Shown here piece by piece: positions 1 to 5,679 of a stretch of DNA of 5,679 bases. This DNA is from an uncultured Bacteroidota bacterium. Lineage in GTDB: Bacteria > Bacteroidota > Bacteroidia > NS11-12g > UBA9320. Each line of letters starts with the position of its first letter. Positions within the stretch are counted from its first letter, which is position 1. The notes beneath the pieces were generated by a model. The model was given only the letters and a program-made list of their open reading frames with translations, ran no database searches and was not told where the DNA came from. The stretch spans positions 1 through 5,679 of the forward strand of contig CAJXLR010000133.1 of assembly GCA_913056425.1 (NCBI GenBank), given 5' to 3'. Both the position numbers and the translations under genes were made by a program.

Positions 1-915
1 ATTCCCTTGTGGTGCATCGAACTCTATAGTGGTGTGGGTGCCTCCTTTGAGACTGATATTTTCTTTTCGAAGCGGAGGGATGGTGTGTACAATTACATCG
101 TAATCATGCGCCGGGTCCAGATAAATGGTGTCGGGATGCCCGTAACGGTTGATGGTATGAACAATGTTTCGAATGAACTCTCCGGAATGTGCATCTACAA
201 AAGATACATTCACATCCGTTTCTTTAGGGAGACCGGCCGTGTTGTTCAAATTAACTTGAACCGTAGTGTTGCTAAGCGCTTGTGCGACAACAATATCTAG
301 AACCTCTTCAAACGCATCTTCGGTGGTTGCTTCAAAATATTTCCCTACACATTCAAATTGCTGCTGAAATTCTTTATTGAGGCCCACACCAATGATAAAA
401 GGTTTTAGCACAACGCCTTGTTGTTGAAGCGCGGCAGAGACGGCACATGGGTCACCGTTACATTCTTCGATCCCATCTGTGATTAGGATAATGATGTTTC
501 GTGTGGAGCTAGCAGAGGGAAAGTCGTACGCCGCCTGCTGAAGTGAGTATGCAATTAACGTGGTACCTCTTGGCTTAATCTGCTTGAGCTTTTCTTTAAT
601 GTTATTATGGTTTACCGGGCTAAACGGAACCTCAAGCTTTGTGTCCTTACAATCGTAATCGTCTTTGCCTATTTGATGACCGTATACACGTAAGGCAATT
701 TCGAGCTCATCAATTTGTGAGAGGCTATCTACCATGCGCGATAGTAATTTCTTTGCAACCGTCATTCGGTCGTCCGTCCCCATGCGCGAATACATACTAT
801 TGGATGCATCAAGCACAAAGAGAATTCTGGTTTTAGGAGGCGTGTAAGGCGTTGAGGTCTGGGCATAGGTGCAAAAGGTAGCAAGCAGAGCCAGACATAC
901 GAATGTATATCTCAT
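1..915 (-). CDS. Secreted von Willebrand factor A domain protein (3' end beyond the window)
   Basis: The frame is open from an ATG at 915 down to position 1, giving 305 codons with no stop, so the gene is 3'-truncated by the window edge. Residues 1-18 form a signal peptide (MRYTFVCLALLATFCTYA) with likely cleavage before Q19; there is no lipobox, so a periplasmic or exported protein is expected. The VWA domain spans about residues 29-215. It has the MIDAS metal site D36-A-S38-N-S40, a T118/T119 pair in 'RGTT', and 'ITDG' with D147. C152 and C157 in 'ECNGDPC', plus C89, may form disulfides outside the cytoplasm. Residues about 215-305 are beta-rich and look like an Ig-like or carboxypeptidase-regulatory type module, continuing past the edge. 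I recall similar VWA proteins in Bacteroidota; their ligand is unknown to me. The gene lies 45 bp downstream of the transketolase gene on the same strand and may be co-transcribed. The spacer also holds TACTTTTTG (943-951, minus), one base longer than the Bacteroidota -7 box TAnnTTTG, so an own promoter is possible but weak. Confidence 0.9.
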   Translation of the reverse strand, partial: MRYTFVCLALLATFCTYAQTSTPYTPPKTRILFVLDASNSMYSRMGTDDRMTVAKKLLSRMVDSLSQIDELEIALRVYGHQIGKDDYDCKDTKLEVPFSPVNHNNIKEKLKQIKPRGTTLIAYSLQQAAYDFPSASSTRNIIILITDGIEECNGDPCAVSAALQQQGVVLKPFIIGVGLNKEFQQQFECVGKYFEATTEDAFEEVLDIVVAQALSNTTVQVNLNNTAGLPKETDVNVSFVDAHSGEFIRNIVHTINRYGHPDTIYLDPAHDYDVIVHTIPPLRKENISLKGGTHTTIEFDAPQGN

Positions 916-960
916 AGTACTGTTATAACCCTTTCGCAACATCAAAAAGTATGCTATGAC

Positions 961-1806
961 TTAGTAATCACCCATAGTTTCAGGGTTTTGAGCTAAAGCA
1001 GATTCCAATTGCTCATCGTTTGGAGCGATGCCATGCCACTCGTGCGAACCCATCATGAAGTCCACGCCATTACCCATTTCTGTAGTCATGAGCACAACGA
1101 TTGGTTTTCCATTATTTGCTTTGTCTTTTGCCGCTTGAAGCCCCGTCTGAACTGAATCTACGTCGTTCCCGTTCATGTCTAGAACTTCCCAACCAAATGC
1201 TTCGAACTTGCTGCGTAGTTCATGGAAACCCATGATGTCCGTAGTTGATCCGTCTATCTGTTGTTTGTTGAAATCAACGGTCGCAATGAGGTTGTCTACA
1301 CCATTGTGTCCCGCATACATAATCGCTTCCCAGTTTTGTCCTTCCTGCAACTCACCATCGCCCATAAGAGCATACACGTAGTGACTGTCCTTGTTCAATT
1401 TCTTGGATTGAGCTAAACCAACTGCTACCGACAATCCTTGGCCTAGAGAACCAGAAGCAATCCGAATTCCCGGTAATCCTTCTTCAGTGGCAGGATGACC
1501 TTGAAGTCGGGAATTTAGTTTTCGAAACGTAGCCAATTCACTTTTATCGAAATAACCTGCATGAGCAAGAGTTGAGTAGAATACCGGTGAAATGTGACCG
1601 TTACTCAGGATAAAGACATCTTCATTTTTTCCATCCATGTTAAACGGCATAGCCGAGTAATCCATGATGTTGTGGTAAAGCACAGTAAAGTACTCGGCAC
1701 AACCGAGGGAACCTCCTGGGTGACCTGATTGTACTGCGTGTACCATGCGTACGATGTCGCGTCGTACTTGACTAACGATGTCTTTAAGTTCTGCTGAAGT
1801 TTTCAA
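961..1806 (-). CDS. Transketolase, N-terminal subunit (split-type)
   Basis: This is the thiamine-diphosphate-binding half of transketolase, which moves two-carbon ketol units between sugar phosphates in the non-oxidative pentose phosphate pathway (cytoplasm). At 281 residues it matches stand-alone N-terminal subunits rather than the roughly 660-residue single-chain enzyme. Visible motifs are SGHPGG (27-32), LSNGH (67-71), GSLGQGLS (119-126), the ThDP/Mg2+ motif GDGELQEGQNWE (149-160) with D150, DFN (178-180) with N180, and a C-terminal WHG (258-260). The protein ends in a normal way (ETMGDY), so it is complete and not broken. The start codon is TTG (1806-1804); no ATG or GTG lies in frame upstream as far as the neighbouring gene, and the first internal ATG (residue 21) would remove conserved sequence. 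The C-terminal subunit, which carries the pyrimidine-binding part and is needed for activity, is not next to it: a VWA gene follows at 45 bp and a divergent flavoprotein lies upstream. A 1-deoxyxylulose-phosphate synthase is unlikely given the motif set and length. Confidence 0.95.
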   Translation of the reverse strand: MKTSAELKDIVSQVRRDIVRMVHAVQSGHPGGSLGCAEYFTVLYHNIMDYSAMPFNMDGKNEDVFILSNGHISPVFYSTLAHAGYFDKSELATFRKLNSRLQGHPATEEGLPGIRIASGSLGQGLSVAVGLAQSKKLNKDSHYVYALMGDGELQEGQNWEAIMYAGHNGVDNLIATVDFNKQQIDGSTTDIMGFHELRSKFEAFGWEVLDMNGNDVDSVQTGLQAAKDKANNGKPIVVLMTTEMGNGVDFMMGSHEWHGIAPNDEQLESALAQNPETMGDY

Positions 1807-1872
1807 AGTGGGGTAAATTAAAGAGCAAAAGTGCCGATTATATTGATTTATGTAAATATTTGTGGATAGTTA
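1807..1872. promoter_or_regulatory. Divergent promoter region between transketolase and flavoprotein genes
   Basis: This 66-bp AT-rich spacer separates two divergently oriented genes and must hold or adjoin both promoters. Each strand has a one-mismatch match to the Bacteroidota -7 box TAnnTTTG: AATATTTG at 1855-1862 on the plus strand, 10 bp before the TTG at 1873, and CACTTTTG at 1826-1833 on the minus strand, 19 bp before the TTG at 1806. No well-spaced -33 TTG was found for either, so the boxes are only candidates. If they are real, both mRNAs would have very short leaders. No clear ribosome binding site, operator palindrome or riboswitch is visible. Confidence 0.35.
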
Positions 1873-3432
1873 TTGGAAAAGAAATTGACTCCCCAAATCG
1901 TTGAAATTCGTGTGCTTCCAGAGCAGGCCTCTAAATCGGAAGTGCTTGAAAAACAACTGTGTAAGAAACTCAGATGGGAAAGTATCCAAAAGAGTCAATA
2001 CCGAATTCTTAAAAAGTCATTAGATGCTCGGAAAAATCCAATCATTTTTCGATTCAGAATAGAGGTGTCTGCTAACGGGTTTGAGGAAGAAAATGTAACC
2101 AAATTCCCAACTCCAGGAGACCAATCTGCTGTAATCGTTGGCTTTGGTCCTGCGGGCATGTTCGCCGCCCTCGAATTGCTTAAGAATGGCGTAAAACCAA
2201 TAGTCATCGAGCGAGGAAAGGAAGTCAGTAAAAGGCGAAGGGATCTTGTTAGCATTTTCCGTGACAGAGAAGTAAATCCGGACAGCAATTATTGTTTCGG
2301 GGAAGGCGGTGCAGGGACGTTTTCCGATGGGAAGTTATACACGAGAAGCAAGAAGCGTGGCGATATCCAGGATGTTTTACAAACGTTTGTGGACCATGGG
2401 GCTAAGCCTGAAATTGTTTACGAAGCGCATCCACACATCGGCACCAATAAGCTACCGGGAATCGTTCAAAACATACGAGAATCTATAATCAAACTAGGTG
2501 GGGAAGTACGTTTTGATACCAAGCTCACAGACATCATCCTAGAAAATGGAAAAATCTGTGGAGCTGAAACAAGTAATGGCCTCATACCAACAAATCACAT
2601 AATCCTTGCCACGGGACATTCAGCACGAGACATTTTTGAACTTTTGCATAATCGAGATATTGCCATTGAAGCAAAACCTTTTGCTCTGGGTGTGCGAATT
2701 GAGCATCCTCAAGATATGATTGATCGTGCCCAGTATAAATGTGAACGTGGTGAGTTTTTACCGCCGGCAGCCTACAGCTTGGTAAAGCAAGTAAAGGGTA
2801 GAGGCGTGTTCAGTTTTTGTATGTGTCCGGGCGGAATCATTGCACCTGCCATGACCGATAGTAACGAGGTGGTAGTAAACGGATGGTCTCCGAGTAAACG
2901 CAACGGAGAGTTTGCAAACAGCGGTTTTGTGGTGGAGATTGGACCAAACGACTGGAAACGTTTTGGCGAGAACAATCCACTGGCTGCTATGAAGTTTCAG
3001 GAAAAAGTGGAGGGCAAAGCTTTTCGAATGGGAGGGGAGGACTTAACCGCTCCAGCCCAACGGGTTGGCGATTTTTTAAAAGGCAAGCCATCCCCTGTTA
3101 TACAAGAAACATCTTATTTGCCCGGGGTTAAATCGGTAGACTTGAATGAAGTGTTGCCGGGATTTGTTCATCAACGAATCCGGGGTGCAATTGCAGCGTT
3201 TGGAAAACGATTGAAAGGGTACGATTCAAATGCCGGTGTATTGGTAGGTGTAGAGTCTAGAACTTCGTCGCCCGTTAGAATACCCCGAGATCGAGAGAGT
3301 CTGGAACATCCGGACGTACATGGTTTGTATCCGTGTGGTGAAGGTGCGGGATACGCAGGTGGAATCATGTCCGCTGCACTTGACGGAATTGCATGCGCTC
3401 GTAAGATTGGAGAGTCTATATCAGCGAAATAA
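1873..3432 (+). CDS. FAD-dependent dehydrogenase, COG2509 type
   Basis: An uncharacterised flavoprotein of the NAD(P)/FAD-dependent oxidoreductase superfamily; the substrate is not known for this family. Residues 1-80 form an N-terminal alpha/beta domain typical of this group. The Rossmann FAD motif is VIVGFGPAG (87-95), with E113 at the end of the second strand to hold the ribose of the adenosine. A family-characteristic stretch GEGGAGTFSDGKLYT lies at 143-157, the second nucleotide motif ILATGHS at 244-250, and the C-terminal flavin-contacting motif GEGAGYAGGIMSAALDG at 489-505. Cys residues 316 and 318 in 'FCMCPGG' sit in the central domain. The 519 residues match the usual length, and no signal peptide or membrane helix is seen, so the protein is probably cytoplasmic. 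The start is TTG at 1873; a TAG lies two codons upstream in frame (1867-1869), so no earlier start exists. A second TTG at 1885 is an alternative. The last 17 bp overlap the convergent gene at 3416-4009. Names such as geranylgeranyl reductase-like would be over-specific. Confidence 0.9.
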   Translation: MEKKLTPQIVEIRVLPEQASKSEVLEKQLCKKLRWESIQKSQYRILKKSLDARKNPIIFRFRIEVSANGFEEENVTKFPTPGDQSAVIVGFGPAGMFAALELLKNGVKPIVIERGKEVSKRRRDLVSIFRDREVNPDSNYCFGEGGAGTFSDGKLYTRSKKRGDIQDVLQTFVDHGAKPEIVYEAHPHIGTNKLPGIVQNIRESIIKLGGEVRFDTKLTDIILENGKICGAETSNGLIPTNHIILATGHSARDIFELLHNRDIAIEAKPFALGVRIEHPQDMIDRAQYKCERGEFLPPAAYSLVKQVKGRGVFSFCMCPGGIIAPAMTDSNEVVVNGWSPSKRNGEFANSGFVVEIGPNDWKRFGENNPLAAMKFQEKVEGKAFRMGGEDLTAPAQRVGDFLKGKPSPVIQETSYLPGVKSVDLNEVLPGFVHQRIRGAIAAFGKRLKGYDSNAGVLVGVESRTSSPVRIPRDRESLEHPDVHGLYPCGEGAGYAGGIMSAALDGIACARKIGESISAK

Positions 3433-4009
3433 CAGTTACTACAAGAATTAGGAGCACAGTGGTGCCAAGACATCCCGAAGACTTTTGAATAGGGCGTTCC
3501 GCTTTATCCGGGTCAGGCGAAAAAGTATCCATGAGTTCATAATCGTCCGGGTTTAAATCCGGTTCTGCAAATTCGAACTCCAAGACATCAAGTTCTTCAA
3601 ATTCTTCGCGTCGACTAAAGCCCAATCTTGCTGTAGAATGAGCTCCATCCCATACCGCATGAACATTGTCACCGTCTAGGTCTCCATTTGCTACATAGAG
3701 CAAAACGCGCTTTCCAACAACTTCATTTGGCGCAGTGTCGGACGGAGAAACATTGCAATACGCCATCACACGAAATGGACTCGAATTTGCACCTGGCGAA
3801 GAGATGTGGTTCGTTAGGTGCTTAAAACGCTCAAAATCAGGTGGGTTCGTGAAGTTTAGAACGTAGTTGTTTTCATTTCTGCGAGACTGGTAAACTTTGA
3901 TACCGTTGGTAAATCCGGTGGCACTGTATCGGTCGGCCATGTCTTGTATACCAGTTCGTAGCGACTCGACATCGGGTCCGGTGACAATCATGTACTGGTC
4001 TAAGTTCAT
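3416..4009 (-). CDS. Hypothetical protein with C-terminal membrane anchor
   Basis: I do not recognise this 197-residue protein. It starts at an ATG (4009-4007) and ends in TAG inside the 3' end of the convergent flavoprotein gene. Residues 3-90 alternate predicted strands and helices (for example YMIVTG, then a helix around 14-28, then IKVYQ and NYVLNF, then a helix around 58-70), which could be a ferredoxin-like alpha/beta fold, but this is inferred by eye. Residues 100-125 are another strand-rich part (VVGKRVLLYVANG). Residues 134-172 are strongly acidic and Pro/Asp-rich (EEFEELDVLEFEFAEPDLNPDD), probably a flexible linker. Residues 180-197 (CLGTTVLLILVVTVISLI) form one hydrophobic helix at the very end, with no signal peptide at the front. 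This is a tail-anchored layout with the N-terminal domain in the cytoplasm. It diverges from the membrane protein at 4017, sharing the same short promoter region. An unbroken 197-codon frame, a sensible architecture and lack of any better frame support it being real. Confidence 0.8.
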   Translation of the reverse strand: MNLDQYMIVTGPDVESLRTGIQDMADRYSATGFTNGIKVYQSRRNENNYVLNFTNPPDFERFKHLTNHISSPGANSSPFRVMAYCNVSPSDTAPNEVVGKRVLLYVANGDLDGDNVHAVWDGAHSTARLGFSRREEFEELDVLEFEFAEPDLNPDDYELMDTFSPDPDKAERPIQKSSGCLGTTVLLILVVTVISLI

Positions 4010-4016
4010 AGTGTGA

Positions 4017-4760
4017 ATGTATAAGAAAGCTCCGAGAATTGGAAGAAATTGTTTGTCGATATCACCATCCGGTCAAGCAACCTGGGTTGCCAATCCGTTG
4101 GCCGAAGACCTATATTTGTTTGTGGCTCGATTTGCAAAACTGGTTCTCATTTTTGTTGGCACTGCTCTAGTCGGAGCCTATGCCATCGAGCATGTTCGAA
4201 TGTTTACAGCTTCCACACTTGGTTATGAGACCGAGTATTTCAAAGGAATTGCGCGTAACGCTTTTCGCAAAGACCATCCGGGTTACGACGAAGAACTGGC
4301 CAAGCACAGCAGTTTTGAAGAGTTTAAAGAATCTGAATACTTTCAGGAATTCGTAGACGAACTTAATTCCGATCGTCGCAAAATTGAATTCTCGGCAATC
4401 GCTTTTGTGGGACTGTGTTTAGTGCTTGGTCTAATATTGTTCAAGAGACTTTATCCAAACCATGTTTACCTGAGTTGGATTGCACTAAGTGTTTGTCTGT
4501 GGTTTATGAGGTACTGGTTAATCTACCTAGTCGCCTTAAGATACGGGATTCTTTGTGATGAATTTGCGGTTTTTCAATTAGTGGCAAACGTCTCACCGTG
4601 GTTGCAACTCAAACTAACTGTGGTGATTCTTTCGCTAGCCGGTTTGTTTGTTGTCTCAAGATTGCCTCGAAAAAAATGGTTGGAGGCAATACTCGTTTGC
4701 ACGTTAGGTGGTGTTGTATCTGGTCTGGTCTGGATTTACTCGGCTCACTGGTTATTTTGA
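4017..4760 (+). CDS. Hypothetical multi-pass membrane protein (about five helices)
   Basis: I do not recognise the family. The 247-residue frame from ATG 4017 has hydrophobic segments at about 36-58, 125-143, 149-175, 197-214 and 221-245, so an inner-membrane protein with five helices is likely. Between helices 1 and 2 lies a charged loop (59-124) rich in Glu, Lys and Asp (around FEEFKESEYFQEFVDEL), probably partly helical. Other notable residues are 'MRYW' (164-167) in helix 3 and 'LCDEFAVFQ' (179-187) after it; no catalytic motif such as HExxH is present. The annotated ATG is only 7 bp from the divergent ATG at 4009, and the first 27 residues look unlike a membrane protein N-terminus. A TTG at 4098 would give a product of 220 residues starting AEDLYLFVARF after the initiator, which is plausible because two other genes here start with TTG. 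The gene ends 135 bp before the convergent PhoH-type gene. Confidence 0.8.
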   Translation: MYKKAPRIGRNCLSISPSGQATWVANPLAEDLYLFVARFAKLVLIFVGTALVGAYAIEHVRMFTASTLGYETEYFKGIARNAFRKDHPGYDEELAKHSSFEEFKESEYFQEFVDELNSDRRKIEFSAIAFVGLCLVLGLILFKRLYPNHVYLSWIALSVCLWFMRYWLIYLVALRYGILCDEFAVFQLVANVSPWLQLKLTVVILSLAGLFVVSRLPRKKWLEAILVCTLGGVVSGLVWIYSAHWLF

Positions 4761-4895
4761 CTCCAAGTTGGATACTTAACCCACACCGCCGGTGAAGAAG
4801 TACGCACCATCTCGGTCAGATTGTTCTACTCAATAAGCTGGTTCGACAATCATAGATTAACAGGTGTTGGTTAAGAACGTAATTCCTAAAACGTA

Positions 4896-5679
4896 TTACA
4901 ACAGTTCGTTAGCCAAATTCGCTAGTTCACTTCGTTCGCCTTTTTCGAGGTTTACATGACAAAAGAGCGGATGATTTTTGACCTTGTCTACCAGGTAAGA
5001 TAGTCCATTACTCTCCGCATCGAGGTAGGGTGTATCAATTTGGTTGATGTCTCCGGTGAACACAATTTTGGTGTTTTCTCCTGCACGTGTAATGATGGTT
5101 TTTATCTCGTGTGGTGTAAGGTTCTGAGACTCATCCACTATGAAAAATACATTACTCAAGGTTCTACCACGGATGTAGGCCAACGGTGCGATTGCAATCT
5201 TCTCGCTTTGAACCATATCATTAATGCGCTTGAATTCGCGGTCGGTCTCTTTGTATTGAGACTTAATGAACTTCAAGTTGTCCCAAATGGGCTGCATATA
5301 AGGATCTACTTTCTGATTTGCATCGCCGGGTAGGAATCCAATGTCTTTATTGCTCAACGGTACAATGGGTCGGGTGATGTATATCTGATGAAACTGACTT
5401 CGTTGCTCTAATGCAGCTGCCAATGCAATGAGCGTTTTCCCGGTACCCGCAACACCTCGCAACGTGATGAGTTTAATATCCGGATCCATAAGTGCGTGAA
5501 TGGCAAAAGCTTGTTCGGCATTTCGGGGTTTGATCCGATGAACCGTACGTTTTTCAACGCGCTCTATCATCGACTCAGATGAGTTGTAATAACCCAATGC
5601 CGACTTCTTGCCATTTTTCATGATGAGAAAGTGGTTGTAGGGGAGTTTAGTCTTACTCACCGATTTTACTGGAATATTT
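4896..5679 (-). CDS. PhoH-family ATPase, C-terminal part of a PIN-PhoH type protein (5' end beyond the window)
   Basis: PhoH domains are P-loop ATPases related to superfamily 1 helicases and are linked to RNA metabolism; PIN-PhoH fusions carry an N-terminal PIN ribonuclease domain. Counting from the GTG at 5660, the Walker A motif is GVAGTGKT (69-76) and Walker B is VFFIVDESQN (171-180) with D176-E177. Other family blocks are RPIVPLSNKDIGFLPGD (97-113), DPYMQP (119-124), LAYIRGR (160-166), HEIKTIITRAG (184-194), FTGDINQIDTPYLDA (201-215) and the closing EKGERSELANLANELL (239-254). The frame stays open upstream of the GTG to the window edge (residues NIPVKS), and the first 45 residues (YNHFLIMKNGKKSALGYY and onward) resemble the linker that joins PIN and PhoH in the long proteins of about 440 residues. 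I therefore treat GTG 5660 as internal and the gene as 5'-truncated. The classical single-domain PhoH of about 320 residues fits less well because its N-terminal region differs. The stop is TAA at 4898-4896. Confidence 0.92.
   Translation of the reverse strand, partial: NIPVKSVSKTKLPYNHFLIMKNGKKSALGYYNSSESMIERVEKRTVHRIKPRNAEQAFAIHALMDPDIKLITLRGVAGTGKTLIALAAALEQRSQFHQIYITRPIVPLSNKDIGFLPGDANQKVDPYMQPIWDNLKFIKSQYKETDREFKRINDMVQSEKIAIAPLAYIRGRTLSNVFFIVDESQNLTPHEIKTIITRAGENTKIVFTGDINQIDTPYLDAESNGLSYLVDKVKNHPLFCHVNLEKGERSELANLANELL

Noticed and set aside
7..836. Two plus-strand open frames (7-300 and 639-836).
   Set aside because: They lie opposite the VWA gene, whose reading frame has a signal peptide and clear domain motifs; the plus-strand products show no recognisable features.
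1995..3473. Minus-strand open frames within the flavoprotein gene, including 3171-3473.
   Set aside because: They are antisense shadows of a well-supported flavoprotein; the translations are rich in Ser/Pro/Arg and have no motif.
4598..4795. Plus-strand 65-codon frame overlapping the end of the membrane protein gene.
   Set aside because: It sits in another frame of a gene with a coherent membrane topology, and its product has no features; read as a shadow.
4761..4895. Possible terminator hairpins in the convergent spacer: CACC/GGTG around 4780-4795, TTAAC/GTTAA at 4857-4874, and GTAAT/ATTAC near 4879-4899.
   Set aside because: The stems are only 4-5 bp, mostly AT-rich, and no run of T follows on either strand, so I do not call a terminator.
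5131..5160. Walker B reads DESQN rather than the DEAQN I associate with many PhoH proteins.
   Set aside because: The catalytic Asp and Glu are kept and Ala to Ser is a mild change; not a sign of lost activity.
5040..5333. Plus-strand 97-codon frame.
   Set aside because: It is antisense to conserved PhoH ATPase motifs.
1..5679. Possible defence island or novel multi-gene system combining VWA and PhoH ATPase genes.
   Set aside because: The two genes are at opposite ends, separated by housekeeping genes in mixed orientations, and the VWA protein is exported whereas PhoH is cytoplasmic; nothing suggests they act together.

Overview
The window looks like chromosomal DNA of a Bacteroidota (Bacteroidetes) bacterium, most likely from the Flavobacteriia/Cytophagia side. 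The basis is protein resemblance from memory: a transketolase encoded as a separate N-terminal subunit, a secreted von Willebrand A protein with a short signal peptide ending in 'YAQ', a COG2509-type flavoprotein, and a PIN-PhoH type ATPase. Moderate GC, short intergenic gaps and the lack of obvious Shine-Dalgarno sequences fit this. Genus cannot be told from the sequence. No mobile element, CRISPR array, tRNA, rRNA or long repeat was seen.

Layout, left to right. (1) Positions 1-915, minus strand: the N-terminal 305 codons of a secreted VWA-domain protein, cut by the left edge. (2) 961-1806, minus: N-terminal half of a two-subunit transketolase, 45 bp upstream of the VWA gene and on the same strand. 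(3) 1807-1872: a 66-bp divergent spacer; the genes on both sides appear to start with TTG. (4) 1873-3432, plus: FAD-dependent dehydrogenase of the COG2509 type. (5) 3416-4009, minus: unrecognised 197-residue protein with an acidic linker and a C-terminal membrane anchor; its 3' end overlaps the flavoprotein's 3' end by 17 bp. (6) 4017-4760, plus: unrecognised five-helix membrane protein, diverging from the previous gene with only 7 bp between the annotated start codons (a TTG at 4098 may be the real start). (7) 4761-4895: short convergent spacer without a clear terminator. (8) 4896-5679, minus: C-terminal ATPase part of a PIN-PhoH type protein, cut by the right edge.

The genes do not form one recognisable pathway. 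Transketolase is central carbon metabolism, the flavoprotein is an uncharacterised redox enzyme, PhoH is an RNA-linked ATPase, and the VWA protein is exported. The two membrane-linked unknowns (3416-4009 and 4017-4760) share a promoter region and could be functionally linked, but this is only a positional inference. I see no convincing novel multi-gene system. The points most worth checking are the stand-alone transketolase half, the TTG starts, and the tightly packed pair of membrane unknowns.
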